DNA of 64,000 bases from Bacteroidota bacterium (GCA_003389385.1 QQVM01000017.1:198443-262442), one strand, 5' to 3'. Shown: positions 1-10,037, numbered from the stretch's first letter. The notes: generated from the letters alone by a model not told the origin. Translations and numbers: made by a program.

Positions 1-3000
1 ATACTGCGTGTGGAAACAGTACAACAATTGGCCCTTGTGATATAAATGCAAATTCCGGTTTAAATCTTGTATCTTACCTGTGGTCTCCTGGGGGAGCAAC
101 AACCGCACAAATTACAGTTAGTCCGACTTCTACCACCACTTACACTTTAACTACCCATGTTAATTCACCTCCCGCTACGGCCTCTTGTGATGTGATAAGT
201 ACCTACATAGTAAATGTGAGTGGTGGTATTTCTGTGAACATTACTCCGAGCAATCCAGTGTTGACATGTTCAAATAGTTCAATCACTCTCAATGCAGGAA
301 GCGGATTCACAAGTTATCAATGGTCAGGCCCGATTTCAGGAAGCTCTCAAACACTTAACGTTAATTTGCCTGGCGTTTATACAGTAATTGTTACATCGCC
401 TACTTGCACTTCAAGTGCGAGTGTTACAGTTTTACAAAACAATTCATCGCCTTCGATTTCAATTTCATCCAGTTCAAATGATATTTGTAGTGGACAAAAC
501 ACTGGTGTAATACTTACCGCTGATTGTCCTGATTGCAATTCTTTCATATGGAATTTATCTGGAATCCAGAATCAACAGATTACTGTTTATCCAACTACAT
601 CAACAACTTATACGGTTACAGGTATAGCAGCCAATGGGTGTACATCTAGCGCATCAACTACAATTTCTGTATTTCCTTCGGGACTTACAACACCACAAAT
701 TGTTGGCTCTACTTCTAACTGCGCCTCTGCACCAAATGCAACATTTCAATACATCAATGCAAATTGGCTTTCACAATATGATGGATATTATAATTGGACA
801 TTATTCAATTCTTCCGGAGGTGATATAAGTTCTGCATTAGGTTATCCTACAAGTACAAATGAAATTGTTGAAATACATTGGCCAAATCCTAACCAGAGCG
901 GAATATTAGTTTTGAACTTTGGTTTACCAGGGTGTCAAAAGTCTGATACAATTTACATTCAAGAATGTTGCGAGGAAGGTATAACTCAAGTCTTCTATGA
1001 TGGAAATACTGTGGATGATATGACTTCTGGGAATTCTATTACAGCTAATGATATTGTCATTAACGGCACATTCATTATTAACAGAGATTTTGCTTTTATC
1101 AATTGTCGTGATATTAGCTTTGCACCTGGCGCCAGACTATTAGTTAAATCCGGAATTGTTCTTACTATTGAGAATTCTGTATTAAGGCCCTTTGTTGAAT
1201 GTTGTAAAATGTGGAAGGGCATTTACGTTGAAACTAATGGCAAAATACTTTTTACTGGAAATGAAATACATCAGGCTGAACATGCAATTCATGTAGTGGA
1301 TAAATGCTCCTTTCTTATAAGAGATTCTGAATTTAAAAATAATTATGTTGGAATGTATGCAGGTGATATTGGCACTACGAGTGTAACCGGGTTAATTGAG
1401 AATACAAGATTTACTTCGATGCCATATAACTGTGAACCGGGTTTAGGTCAATATTATTATAATTTTGTAGACAGGTATCTTGGACAAAAAACAGCTACCG
1501 GAAATCGCCCATTTGCCGGAATAGAATTAAAAAATGTTTCTTATATAAGAATAGGTAATTCTTTAAATACACCAACTGGAAATATTAATTTTGATAATCT
1601 TTCAAACGGTATACTATCTGATAATTCAAATGTTTATATTGATAATTGTACATTTGACAAAATACTTCCTGTTTGGAATTATTCTAACTCATTGTTGAAC
1701 GTGAACGGATGCGCTGTTCGTTCAAACAGAAGTACAATTAATTTTACCGGCCTGGGTGGTTTATCTACATCTCCTCATACTATTAAAGAATGTCAATATG
1801 GAGTGGCATTATTATCCTTGTCTACAGGGCTAGTTCGGCAAGTTCATACGAATCCACTAACCAGATATGGGATATATGTTCGCTTTTCTAGAGATGTTCA
1901 AATTTTGAATAATTGTATCAATGCAATGTTCAAAGGAATATATACATACAATAATCCTAATATTAAATTGAACATTGAAGAAAACAAAATCAGTTTGAAT
2001 CCATTTATAAGCGGAGGTTCTTGTATTGAATTTTCGGAAAGAGCAACGCCTGCATCCAGAGTTGTTTATAAAAATCAGCTATTTGCTAATAAAGGAAATT
2101 ACGGAATCTATAGCAATGGCACACGAGCTTCATTGATCCAGGAGAATTATATTCAAACAACCAATGCAAGAATAAATTCTGGAATTCATGCAGTAGGCTC
2201 TCCATTTAATGTCTATAAGTGTAATATTTTAGAATCAATCAATACCGGAAACAGAAACGGTAATTATGGAATTAATATTAGTTTGAGCACTGGATCTGAA
2301 GTTTCATGCAATTCTACCGATGAAAATGGATATGGAATAAGGTTTAATGGCCCGTGTGCTAATACAAGGTTACAGGGTAATGAAATTTATAATCATAACA
2401 CAGGGCTTTATTTAGCTTATGATGCGAACATTGGGCAGCAATATAACAAAGGAAATAGGTGGCTCGGGACTTATACAAACTACGGTGCTTTCTTGTCTAA
2501 TATAGATAATTTTAGAGCATTTTTGAATAGGTTCAGTATTAATCCAGTGTGTTCAGGTTGCATTACTTCTAATAATGGTGTTCCATTCGGATGGTTTCTG
2601 TCTAATTCAAATGATTATTTTACTTGCATTGATTCATCAACTTGTCAGTTAAATTCTGAATTCTTAAGTACTATTACAAACGAAGATATTCTCGTTGCGA
2701 GTGATTCCAGTTTCGGTCAACAGTTTGAACAGACTACCAACTACTACATGAAAAGGTATTTATACGATAAAATCAGGGAAAACCCTGAATTCATGGCTAA
2801 TGTTCCGATTCTGCAATCCTTTTACAATCAAAATATATTAAATTCAGTTGGTTTGTATTCCCAGTTAGAAATTGAAATAACTGATGCATTGAAATGGGAA
2901 TCAACTTATCTCAACGTGTACAATACAAATGTCTTCAATATTTCATCATTTACGTTAAGAATTCATGAACTGGATAGTTTGATAGAACATGATTCCAGCC

Positions 3001-3641
3001 TTAAACCTGAACGCGATTCACTGATTTCTCTTGTTGAACAATTGATGGTAAGCAATGAAAACTTGTTGCAAGACATACTACTTATTCAGGAGTACAAACT
3101 TAATAACGTTGAAATAGAAAATGAAACAATTCCGGTTTCTGAATTGTATGAGTCCAACGAACAAATTGTGAATGAAATTTATTTAAATACATTGGCAAAG
3201 GATGAATATTATCTAAATTCAGATCAAAAACAGCAACTCGAGTCAATTATAGTTCAATGTCCCTTTGCAGGTGGCCCGGCCGTATATACAGCATTGATGT
3301 TATACCAGATGATTAACGATTCCATCATCATGGATGAAGATTTAACTTGTCCTACCTTCGGAATTGCACCACGGCATGGTCGCAAAATTTCAAATGAAGT
3401 TGTTGTTTATCCAAATCCAACAAATTCATCAATTTTCATTAAAAATTTATCCAATTTAGAGAATGCTAGTAAATTGCTTATATTTGATACTTACGGAAAA
3501 TTGTTAGGAGATATTGAATTGCCACTTGATGTAGACGTATATGAAATCCATTTAAATGATCTATCTCCGTCTATTTATTATTATAGAATCATGAATGATA
3601 ACTCTATTTTAAAATCAGATAAAATTGTTTTAATTCGATAG
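1..3641 (+). CDS. Large T9SS-secreted protein, 5' end outside window
   Basis: The frame is open from base 3, and the text before the first Met (192) continues the same Ser/Thr-rich Ig-like repeats, so the gene starts upstream of the window. Visible order: several Ig/PKD-like beta-sandwich repeats rich in Ser, Thr and Cys; a long right-handed beta-helix-like stretch (roughly residues 290-740 counted from 192) with Asn-rich turns; a helical acidic part; and a C-terminal T9SS type A sorting domain in the last 75 residues, beginning VVVYPNPTNSSIFI and ending in a basic VLIR. It is likely exported by the type IX system and surface-anchored or released. The beta-helix suggests binding or cleavage of a polysaccharide, but I see no catalytic motif. 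It lies 7 bp before the next T9SS gene and is probably co-transcribed with it. Confidence 0.85.
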   Translation, partial: TACGNSTTIGPCDINANSGLNLVSYLWSPGGATTAQITVSPTSTTTYTLTTHVNSPPATASCDVISTYIVNVSGGISVNITPSNPVLTCSNSSITLNAGSGFTSYQWSGPISGSSQTLNVNLPGVYTVIVTSPTCTSSASVTVLQNNSSPSISISSSSNDICSGQNTGVILTADCPDCNSFIWNLSGIQNQQITVYPTTSTTYTVTGIAANGCTSSASTTISVFPSGLTTPQIVGSTSNCASAPNATFQYINANWLSQYDGYYNWTLFNSSGGDISSALGYPTSTNEIVEIHWPNPNQSGILVLNFGLPGCQKSDTIYIQECCEEGITQVFYDGNTVDDMTSGNSITANDIVINGTFIINRDFAFINCRDISFAPGARLLVKSGIVLTIENSVLRPFVECCKMWKGIYVETNGKILFTGNEIHQAEHAIHVVDKCSFLIRDSEFKNNYVGMYAGDIGTTSVTGLIENTRFTSMPYNCEPGLGQYYYNFVDRYLGQKTATGNRPFAGIELKNVSYIRIGNSLNTPTGNINFDNLSNGILSDNSNVYIDNCTFDKILPVWNYSNSLLNVNGCAVRSNRSTINFTGLGGLSTSPHTIKECQYGVALLSLSTGLVRQVHTNPLTRYGIYVRFSRDVQILNNCINAMFKGIYTYNNPNIKLNIEENKISLNPFISGGSCIEFSERATPASRVVYKNQLFANKGNYGIYSNGTRASLIQENYIQTTNARINSGIHAVGSPFNVYKCNILESINTGNRNGNYGINISLSTGSEVSCNSTDENGYGIRFNGPCANTRLQGNEIYNHNTGLYLAYDANIGQQYNKGNRWLGTYTNYGAFLSNIDNFRAFLNRFSINPVCSGCITSNNGVPFGWFLSNSNDYFTCIDSSTCQLNSEFLSTITNEDILVASDSSFGQQFEQTTNYYMKRYLYDKIRENPEFMANVPILQSFYNQNILNSVGLYSQLEIEITDALKWESTYLNVYNTNVFNISSFTLRIHELDSLIEHDSSLKPERDSLISLVEQLMVSNENLLQDILLIQEYKLNNVEIENETIPVSELYESNEQIVNEIYLNTLAKDEYYLNSDQKQQLESIIVQCPFAGGPAVYTALMLYQMINDSIIMDEDLTCPTFGIAPRHGRKISNEVVVYPNPTNSSIFIKNLSNLENASKLLIFDTYGKLLGDIELPLDVDVYEIHLNDLSPSIYYYRIMNDNSILKSDKIVLIR

Positions 3642-3648
3642 AACAGAA

Positions 3649-5151
3649 ATGATTTCAATTCAATTGTTTCGCAATTTCCGTAGGATATTGATCTTCATTT
3701 TGTCATTATTCCCAACGGTGGTGAGTTGTCAGGTGCATAGTCTTATTTGGCCGCTTTGTGACTATTTAGGAAATCCACCAAATATGAAGATGAATATGAA
3801 TTTTTCTTCCGGTAATTTGGTGATAGATACTGTATACAGACCTTCAGGCTTTGTTCTAACTAATTCAGCAATCTCAGATTCAACCGGTCAATTATTGTTT
3901 TATACCAATGGATGTTTTATAGCCAATGCTTTGAATGATACTATGCCGGATGGGGATGGAATGAGTACAACTCCATGTGGTGATCAGAATTGTGGCTATG
4001 GGACAAACATTGTGCTGCAAAGTACTTTGGCTATTCCTGATCCTGGAAATTTATCTCAGTATTACATATTCCATGAGACCTGTGAACATTCGACCCAATT
4101 GCATCCGTGGAATTTATTATATAGCAAAGTCGATCTTTCACTTCAGGGCGGCTTAGGGGCAGTCACACATAAAAACACTGATATATTATCACAGGTGTTG
4201 GATGGTGGAATACTCACAGGAACCAGGCATGGAAATGGCAGAGATTGGTGGGTGATGGTGCATGGCCATAATACAGATGAATATATACGCTTTTTAGTAA
4301 CTCCTGAAGGGGTACAAGGACCGTTCAGACAAAATATAGGACCTATTATATGGAATGATGCAAGAGGTAATTCAAAATTTTCACCTGATGGAACCCTTTT
4401 TGCTACTAGTACTTTCCAGGCTGATGTGAGATTGTTTAATTTTGATCGCTGTACAGGATTGTTGAGTAATATGCGGTATTACGATACGCATGATTCTATT
4501 TTTATTGCATGTTTAGAGTTTTCGGCCAGCTCACGCTTTTTATACCTCAGTGCTCAGCCTGCTTTAATGCAATTTGATCTATTAAATTCACCATCTACAT
4601 TAGTGCCAACTATCATTGACAGGGTGGATGGTTTTCTAGCACCGGATACATGCTATTTCTTTGTTCCGCAGCTCGCACCTGATAATAAAATTTATATTTC
4701 TTCCTGGTCTGGTAGTTATGCTATGCATACTATTGGTAGTCCGGACAGTGCTGGTCAGGCCTGTCAATTTGTACAACATAGCATATTGCTGCCTTGTATT
4801 AATTCGGGTACTGTACCAAATTTAATAAACTACAAACTGGGTGCCCTTCCGGGTAGTTCTTGTGATAGTTTGACGACAGATATCACAGAAGTTATTAAAA
4901 ACAAGACTGGTTTTACTATTTCTCCCAATCCAATCAGTAATCAAATTAATATTCATAAGTTATACGAACTGGTAAATGAAAAGACTTATCATATAAGTAT
5001 TCTTAATTCTCAGGGTCAAGTTTTGTTTGAGAAAACCTTATTTCAAAATGAAAGTTCCATCCCTGCAAACTTTCTAAAGGCAGGTGTATATGTTTTACAG
5101 ATCAAGACAAGTAAAGGTGTGTTTTCGGAAAGGTTTGTGAAATTGGATTAG
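3649..5151 (+). CDS. T9SS-secreted beta-propeller-like protein
   Basis: This is a 500-residue protein with an N-terminal signal peptide (basic start, then a hydrophobic stretch ending near VVSCQ). The body contains propeller-like repeats (for example SKFSPDGTLFATSTF and QLAPDNKIYISSW), as in WD40/YVTN-type surface proteins. The C-terminus is a T9SS sorting domain starting FTISPNPISNQINI and ending with a GVYVLQI motif and FVKLD. No enzymatic residues are recognisable. It starts 7 bp after the previous stop, so the two probably form one operon of secreted cargo. The exact ligand or function is unknown. Confidence 0.8.
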   Translation: MISIQLFRNFRRILIFILSLFPTVVSCQVHSLIWPLCDYLGNPPNMKMNMNFSSGNLVIDTVYRPSGFVLTNSAISDSTGQLLFYTNGCFIANALNDTMPDGDGMSTTPCGDQNCGYGTNIVLQSTLAIPDPGNLSQYYIFHETCEHSTQLHPWNLLYSKVDLSLQGGLGAVTHKNTDILSQVLDGGILTGTRHGNGRDWWVMVHGHNTDEYIRFLVTPEGVQGPFRQNIGPIIWNDARGNSKFSPDGTLFATSTFQADVRLFNFDRCTGLLSNMRYYDTHDSIFIACLEFSASSRFLYLSAQPALMQFDLLNSPSTLVPTIIDRVDGFLAPDTCYFFVPQLAPDNKIYISSWSGSYAMHTIGSPDSAGQACQFVQHSILLPCINSGTVPNLINYKLGALPGSSCDSLTTDITEVIKNKTGFTISPNPISNQINIHKLYELVNEKTYHISILNSQGQVLFEKTLFQNESSIPANFLKAGVYVLQIKTSKGVFSERFVKLD

Positions 5152-5455
5152 AGGGGTAGTTATAAATTTACTTTTTCAAATCTTTCACAATTTTCCTTGG
5201 ACAACTTTTTACCACAAAGTTTGATTCTTGACTCAATTTATTATTACAATGAATTGCAACTTTTTCTCGACACATTCCAGTCTGATCAAACGAAATGTAA
5301 TTCCCTTACTTTTAATTCCTGTAGTTTTACCATATCACCGGTATGTAGCAAATCCTTGTTCTTTTCAACAGTTTAAAAAAGAGTTGAACGTTCGTGCTTT
5401 TTTCTGAAGCACGCCGTTACAGTACAGTCGTTGAGAAATCAATGTTTAGTTTTTT
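5152..5455. other. Intergenic gap with one perfect hairpin
   Basis: No convincing gene is present. The region is AT-rich and contains one perfect 7-bp inverted repeat at 5393-5399 / 5407-5413 (CGTGCTT / AAGCACG, 7-nt loop) with no T-tract after it, so it is not a typical terminator. Gene content and codon style change across this gap from secreted cargo to accessory genes, but I see no comM sequence or att repeat here. Confidence 0.5.
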
Positions 5456-5458
5456 TTG

Positions 5459-6331
5459 ATGGTAAGTATAAGTTATGTATTACATTTAATATTAATAATT
5501 TCACTTTTGATAAATCATAAAAAAATGAACCATACTCCACCAATTATAATTGAGAATAAAAACAAAACCGTTGCTTATTATTCCTCTAGTACCCCTAACA
5601 ACCTTATATTGTTTGTGCATGGATTTAGTGGTAAAAGCACTGGAACATGGAATGATTTTCCTTCTTTAATTCACGAGCATAATGAGTTCGCGCACTCAGA
5701 TATTATTTTTTATGGTTATAAAAGTGTCCGCTGGCAGGCAAACTATAGTGCTATGTCATTCAAGCAATTTTTACTCACTCACACGCAAACTAATTTGCCA
5801 GAAAGGACACGCCTAAGCAATTTAAATCTACCAAATAATTTTTCATATAATAGAATTATTCTTGTCGCACATTCATTGGGAGCTATTGTAGTGAGAAGAG
5901 CCATGCTTTTTGTAAAAGGTCAATATAACAGCCACCCGCTTCTTAACAATATCCGAATGGTTCTCTTTGCTCCAGCACATAGAGGCACATTGATAAATGA
6001 TAGTCTAGTCAGTGTTTTACCAAATATGGTACAAATTGTTGCCACATTAGGCTTGTTAGCTGTTCCTGTTATTAAAAATCTTCAACCAGATTCAGGAACA
6101 ATTCAGGATTTAATAATTGATACAAAAATTCATAGAGATAATAATGAAGGTGATTTTACTATTGCACGAAAAGTAATTTGGGCTGAAAAGGAATGGGTAG
6201 TCTGTCAAGACAGATTTGATCCGAATGAACAACCAATTATTCAAACAAACACAAATCATCTTTCCGTATGTAAACCAGTTAACGGAACTTATGATTTTCC
6301 AATTGAATATGTTATTCAAGAATTAATTTAA
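5459..6331 (+). CDS. Alpha/beta hydrolase, PGAP1/DUF676-like lipase family
   Basis: About 290 residues with a serine-hydrolase fold: LILFVHGFSGKSTGTW (oxyanion region) and a nucleophile elbow ILVAHSLGAIVVRRA, in which the usual G-x-S-x-G has Ala at the first position, followed by VLFAPAHRGT. This resembles PGAP1-like or DUF676 esterases that act on lipids or acyl esters. I chose the ATG at 5459 over the TTG three bases earlier. That start gives a hydrophobic N-terminal helix that could be a membrane anchor; an internal ATG at 5525 would give a cytosolic form. It is followed after 14 bp by an unknown gene in the same direction, so the two probably act together. A defence or effector role is possible from context only. 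Confidence 0.65.
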   Translation: MVSISYVLHLILIISLLINHKKMNHTPPIIIENKNKTVAYYSSSTPNNLILFVHGFSGKSTGTWNDFPSLIHEHNEFAHSDIIFYGYKSVRWQANYSAMSFKQFLLTHTQTNLPERTRLSNLNLPNNFSYNRIILVAHSLGAIVVRRAMLFVKGQYNSHPLLNNIRMVLFAPAHRGTLINDSLVSVLPNMVQIVATLGLLAVPVIKNLQPDSGTIQDLIIDTKIHRDNNEGDFTIARKVIWAEKEWVVCQDRFDPNEQPIIQTNTNHLSVCKPVNGTYDFPIEYVIQELI

Positions 6332-6345
6332 AAATTTATTAAACA

Positions 6346-7350
6346 ATGGATAAAGACTATAATCTCAGGATTTTAATAACTCAATTCCGTAATAAAGGAC
6401 CAGCGGCGAAAGGATTCCGTAGCTTGAACAAACTAATAAAAGATAAAAACACTAAATATTTAGAAAGATTATTACGTAATCACCGTGATAATCCAATCAC
6501 GTCTTGGGAAGAAATAGAGTTTCGAGACAATGTTGACTACTTATTAGAATTTTATAGTATTCTTTTTGTAGCAATAATAGCTGGATATATTGACAAGTTT
6601 TTGCCTGAGAAGTTGAGGCATGAAATTATTGATAATTTAAGTAATGAAGTAGTGAAAAAATATTACAAAGAATATTATCCATTGCCGTTGCTGCCTGTTT
6701 TTTTAAAATACCTTGTTCCTGAAAAAGTTACTTTCAAGTTAATCCAAAATTATGAGAATAATATGGAGAAAATCTTATTTGAGAAATTTTTACTTATAAA
6801 TTATGACATTAGAAACGATGAAGAAATAAATGATTTTCTTTGGTTTTTAGATGATGGATTAATCAATGATTATGATGCTGATGATGTAGTAAACCTTTTA
6901 AAGGATAGAAAAAAGATTATAAGTGCTTTGTCAAAAAGCGACGATGAAGGCACATTGAAATCTGTAATCACTGGATTCATTAAATATCTCAATTTTTTAA
7001 ATAGTTATTCAAGATTACTAAAGCAATGTGAAATATATCCATATTTGTACACATCTTTTTATCACTTTCAGGGATATTGGTTTTTTAGATTAACAAAGAA
7101 ATTTGGAAATGTGATTTCTAAAGGTCTCGATAACATTAATTATAGTCTTGAAAACTTTTCGGGAGATGAATTCAATGAAAAATTTGTTCCAAAAGAAAAC
7201 AGTCCTATTCGTGATCAATTTATTTCAAATTTTAGCTATGAAAAATGGAAAGAAAAAAGCAAAAAAGAAATATTGGAAACTGAACAAAATATCAACTATT
7301 TAAAACACGCCCAAATACGCTTGTCAAAGTTAGAAACTGCATTCTTATAA
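6346..7350 (+). CDS. Unknown 334-residue protein paired with the hydrolase
   Basis: I do not recognise a family. The protein is highly charged, Lys/Asp/Asn-rich and apparently mostly helical, with no signal peptide and no clear transmembrane segment. One hydrophobic stretch, YSILFVAIIAGYIDKFL (near residue 72), could be a buried helix. It starts 14 bp after the lipase-like gene and is very AT-rich like it, so the two form a likely two-gene unit. Possible roles include an immunity protein, a partner or a sensor for the hydrolase, but nothing in the sequence decides among them. Confidence 0.6.
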   Translation: MDKDYNLRILITQFRNKGPAAKGFRSLNKLIKDKNTKYLERLLRNHRDNPITSWEEIEFRDNVDYLLEFYSILFVAIIAGYIDKFLPEKLRHEIIDNLSNEVVKKYYKEYYPLPLLPVFLKYLVPEKVTFKLIQNYENNMEKILFEKFLLINYDIRNDEEINDFLWFLDDGLINDYDADDVVNLLKDRKKIISALSKSDDEGTLKSVITGFIKYLNFLNSYSRLLKQCEIYPYLYTSFYHFQGYWFFRLTKKFGNVISKGLDNINYSLENFSGDEFNEKFVPKENSPIRDQFISNFSYEKWKEKSKKEILETEQNINYLKHAQIRLSKLETAFL

Positions 7351-7879
7351 TTGTCATATTTATTATGAACTCAAAAGGAGATCTCAGGATTTTCAATTAC
7401 TGTAAATAAGAACCGTAAGAATTTTTCAGGATGAAACATAGTCTTTAAAAATATCTCAAAGGTAAATCTAAAATAAATGCAAAGTCCCGTATTTGTACGG
7501 GAATTTATTTGGAGAAAATATAATAATATTGCATAAGTATATTTACCAATAGTGACAATACTCCGTCAAATGTTGAACATGGTCATATAATAGTAAAAGT
7601 TAAACATGGAAAGCGGATTTGTTCTTCGTTGATTAATTATGATGCAACAATTAACTTAGAAAATGTGGGAAAGAGATTATTCTTTCTGATTATTCAAATT
7701 CTTACAGATAATAAATCAGAAGTTCGTAAAGTGATTGTTGAATGATAAATTATGTGAACATGATTTTAAATACTCCGGGTTCTATAGTTAAAATCCGGGC
7801 TATGCATTATTTAATCGATAATATTGTTTATTTAAAGTCGAGAAATCGATAAAATTCAGACTACAAAATTATAAATAAT
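7351..7879. other. Gene-poor AT-rich stretch with a coding remnant
   Basis: A 529-bp stretch without an intact gene. The only protein-like signal is an open frame at about 7527-7745 without a usable start. The rest is AT-rich with an inverted motif near 7484-7502 (tCCCGTattTGTACGGGa, imperfect). It probably represents a decayed gene plus the regulatory region of the downstream STING-like gene. Confidence 0.45.
7527..7745 (+). pseudogene. Possible 3' remnant of an unknown gene
   Basis: This frame is open from just after a TAA to a TGA at 7743-7745 and reads like a real beta-rich C-terminus (EHGHIIVKVKHGKRICSS, then KSEVRKVIVE before the stop). It has no ATG and no upstream continuation. It could be a truncated leftover of a deleted gene or chance coding in AT-rich DNA; its family is not recognised. 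Confidence 0.25.
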
Positions 7880-8476
7880 ATGGAGTACTTGACCGCTGGA
7901 ATTGCAATTGCCTCAAAAGTAATTGATAAGTATTTTAATAATAATAATAGGAAACCAAATTCTGAAGAGGACCTGTTAGCCGTCGGTTTGGCATATGGTT
8001 ACTTTTATAATTTTCTTGAGCCGCTTTCAACAGTGCTTAGAGCAAATGGAGAATTAAAGCTTGTCGATAAAGAGAATGAACCCAACCCACATATTTTTAG
8101 TCAATCTAATTTGAGAATTCAGATTATAATTCCGAAACGATTAGATGGTAATGCCTTTGATGCATGTAATGCAGAATTTGGCAAAGCAGAATTTAAGAGA
8201 AATTATTATTCAAATGAAAACAAACGAATGTACGGACTTAATTATAATGTTTCGAACAAAGGAAGTACTATAAACATAATAGACCTTGCTCGCCCTATTA
8301 TGGCTGCAAAGCATTTCTACGAAAATATTTTAAAGTACCAAACGGGTATGTTTGATGAGAAATGGCTGAAAATTCAACAAGCAGAAAAAATTGCATTTAT
8401 AGAAACAATAAAAAAGTCACAAGAAAGAGGGTACGGTACTTTATTGAATCAAATCAGTTTTGTCGAGATTGGGTAA
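7880..8476 (+). CDS. Stand-alone STING-like domain protein
   Basis: A 198-residue protein. After a short hydrophobic/amphipathic N-terminus (about 20 residues), it shows a pattern I associate with prokaryotic STING domains: LAVGLAYGYFYNFLEPLS (dimer helix, near residues 33-50), a central strand RIQIIIPKRL, then YGLNYNVSNKGSTINIIDLARPIMA, comparable to the lid and ligand loop of STING, and a final helix-strand KSQERGYGTLLNQISFVEI. Bacterial STINGs bind cyclic dinucleotides and are usually fused to TIR or transmembrane effectors next to a cyclase. Here there is no TIR, no clear transmembrane pair and no CD-NTase nearby, so it would be an orphan or would use an unlinked partner. The assignment rests on remembered motif shape only. 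Confidence 0.45.
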   Translation: MEYLTAGIAIASKVIDKYFNNNNRKPNSEEDLLAVGLAYGYFYNFLEPLSTVLRANGELKLVDKENEPNPHIFSQSNLRIQIIIPKRLDGNAFDACNAEFGKAEFKRNYYSNENKRMYGLNYNVSNKGSTINIIDLARPIMAAKHFYENILKYQTGMFDEKWLKIQQAEKIAFIETIKKSQERGYGTLLNQISFVEIG

Positions 8477-8587
8477 AATCAAGTGGGGTCCCCCATTCGG
8501 TACTTACAATAAAATTGAACCAGAATTGAACAAACATATGGAGGTGATTATGACATCCCCCAAAAAAACTGAATTTGAGCTATTAAG

Positions 8588-9487
8588 ATGAAATTCGCAA
8601 TATCAGAGACAGGACAAAAACTTCAAGCACATCCCAAAGGAAGAGCATTTTGTGCCAACTGCAAATCAGTTGTGATTGCCAAGTGTGGTGACTTTAATAT
8701 CTGGCATTGGGCACATGAAAGTTCGATTGACTGTGATAGTTGGAACTATGAACCTAAAACTGATTGGCATGAAAAATGGCAGAAACTTTTTGGCGATGAT
8801 CAGTCTGAAATTTCTGTACAACATGGCAATGAATGTCATCGTGCTGACATCTTAACCAATGATGGCTTGGCAATAGAAATTCAGAATTCTCCGATTTCTC
8901 CGGCGGATATCTATGCAAGAGAAAAATTTTACGATAAGATGATTTGGGTAATTAACTCAAAAGCGTTTAAACACAACTTGATTCTCAAAGAATATTCATC
9001 TGATACTGGAAAAGAAATTTGGTTTCGATGGGTCAGACCATATCCACCTGATAGTGATTTGTCATTTGCTGTTGTTATTCCTGACGATGATGATAACGAC
9101 CAAATACTTCAAGCTGTAAAACAATGTGAGTTTACAAAAGCATTTGATAAGGAACAAAACATACATTTCTGGACTATCAAGAAATACACTTTTCAACAAA
9201 GTTTACCAAAAGAAATCTTCAATGCTTTTACTTCTTACTTGCTTGATAAAAAGTTGCAGCATAATCTGGACGACAGAATTAGTTACAAGTCGAAATTCAG
9301 GTGGTTACATCTACGCAAGATTTGGACTACGGCAACTAAACCAAAATTTATTGACTTGAACAACGGTTATTTATTTTATATAAAGACATTGCATGAAAAT
9401 GGCAATGGCTTTGGAATGATAATATCACAGTGGAGATTTTTAAAGAAATACAGAGTAGAGAAAACGAACAACACGAATTCAAACTGA
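8588..9487 (+). CDS. CoiA-like nuclease
   Basis: A 299-residue protein resembling the competence CoiA family. It has an N-terminal zinc-finger-like part (CANCKSVVIAKCG followed by WHWAHES) and then a PD-(D/E)xK-type nuclease core: HRADILTNDGLAIEIQNSP, with the D and the E-x-Q expected of the active site, then DIYAREKFYDKMIWVI. CoiA-like proteins process DNA in competence and are also common in mobile elements. A 17-codon ORF (8538-8591) ends with its TGA overlapping this ATG, suggesting translational coupling to a leader or a remnant. The C-terminal half is basic and uncharacterised. Confidence 0.7.
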   Translation: MKFAISETGQKLQAHPKGRAFCANCKSVVIAKCGDFNIWHWAHESSIDCDSWNYEPKTDWHEKWQKLFGDDQSEISVQHGNECHRADILTNDGLAIEIQNSPISPADIYAREKFYDKMIWVINSKAFKHNLILKEYSSDTGKEIWFRWVRPYPPDSDLSFAVVIPDDDDNDQILQAVKQCEFTKAFDKEQNIHFWTIKKYTFQQSLPKEIFNAFTSYLLDKKLQHNLDDRISYKSKFRWLHLRKIWTTATKPKFIDLNNGYLFYIKTLHENGNGFGMIISQWRFLKKYRVEKTNNTNSN

Positions 9488-9557
9488 CAGCTTCAAAACT
9501 ATTCTGGAATATACTTCAGAAGGAATAGAAAAAATAATGAGACAGATTAGTTTTATC

Positions 9558-10037
9558 TTACTCCAAATTTGTAAGCTTTATTAATCCGTTTTCAGCAAAG
9601 GAATATTGCGACTCCTTCGTGATAATGAGATGATCCAATACGGTAATCTCTAAGAGCTTTCCTCCTTCAATCAATTTATTCGTGAGAGCTATATCCGACT
9701 GGCTTGGTTCTGTGTTTCCAGACGGATGATTGTGTGCCAGAATAATAGATGATGCAACTGACTTGAGCGCAATGGCAAAGATAATTCTCGGATCGCAAAC
9801 GGTTCCCGTAATACCGCCTTCGGCTACTTTCATCCAACCGAGTAGTCGATTGGCTCGATTTAGAAAGAGAATATAAAACTCTTCTCGAAGCTCTATTGTA
9901 TCTGTATTCCAGACTTCCCGGAATAGAGCTTCTGCATCTCTTGCGCAAGTGACATTTCTACGGTCTTTACTCTTCACTTTACTCGAATACTTCACAGTGA
10001 TTTCTGCTAAGTTTGAAGTTGGGATGTTTTCTTTCAT
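9558..10037 (-). CDS. radC: RadC-like JAB-domain protein
   Basis: A 159-residue protein of the RadC family with the JAB/MPN metal motif (ILAHNHPSGNTEPSQSD), as is typical of the short RadC copies carried by mobile elements in Bacteroidota. The frame stays open a further 204 bp upstream to 10241, but that extension is low-complexity and unlike RadC, so I take the start at MKENIPTSNLAEI (10037). Its function in mobile elements is not settled; it is often linked to antirestriction or recombination genes. It is transcribed in the same direction as the VirD4-like ATPase upstream. Confidence 0.8.
   Translation of the reverse strand: MKENIPTSNLAEITVKYSSKVKSKDRRNVTCARDAEALFREVWNTDTIELREEFYILFLNRANRLLGWMKVAEGGITGTVCDPRIIFAIALKSVASSIILAHNHPSGNTEPSQSDIALTNKLIEGGKLLEITVLDHLIITKESQYSFAENGLIKLTNLE

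Noticed and set aside
1-5151. Left end of the comM element placed at the 5152-5455 gap
   Set aside because: No comM 5' coding and no copy of the CCATGTCCATGCGG junction were found there, so the boundary remains unplaced.
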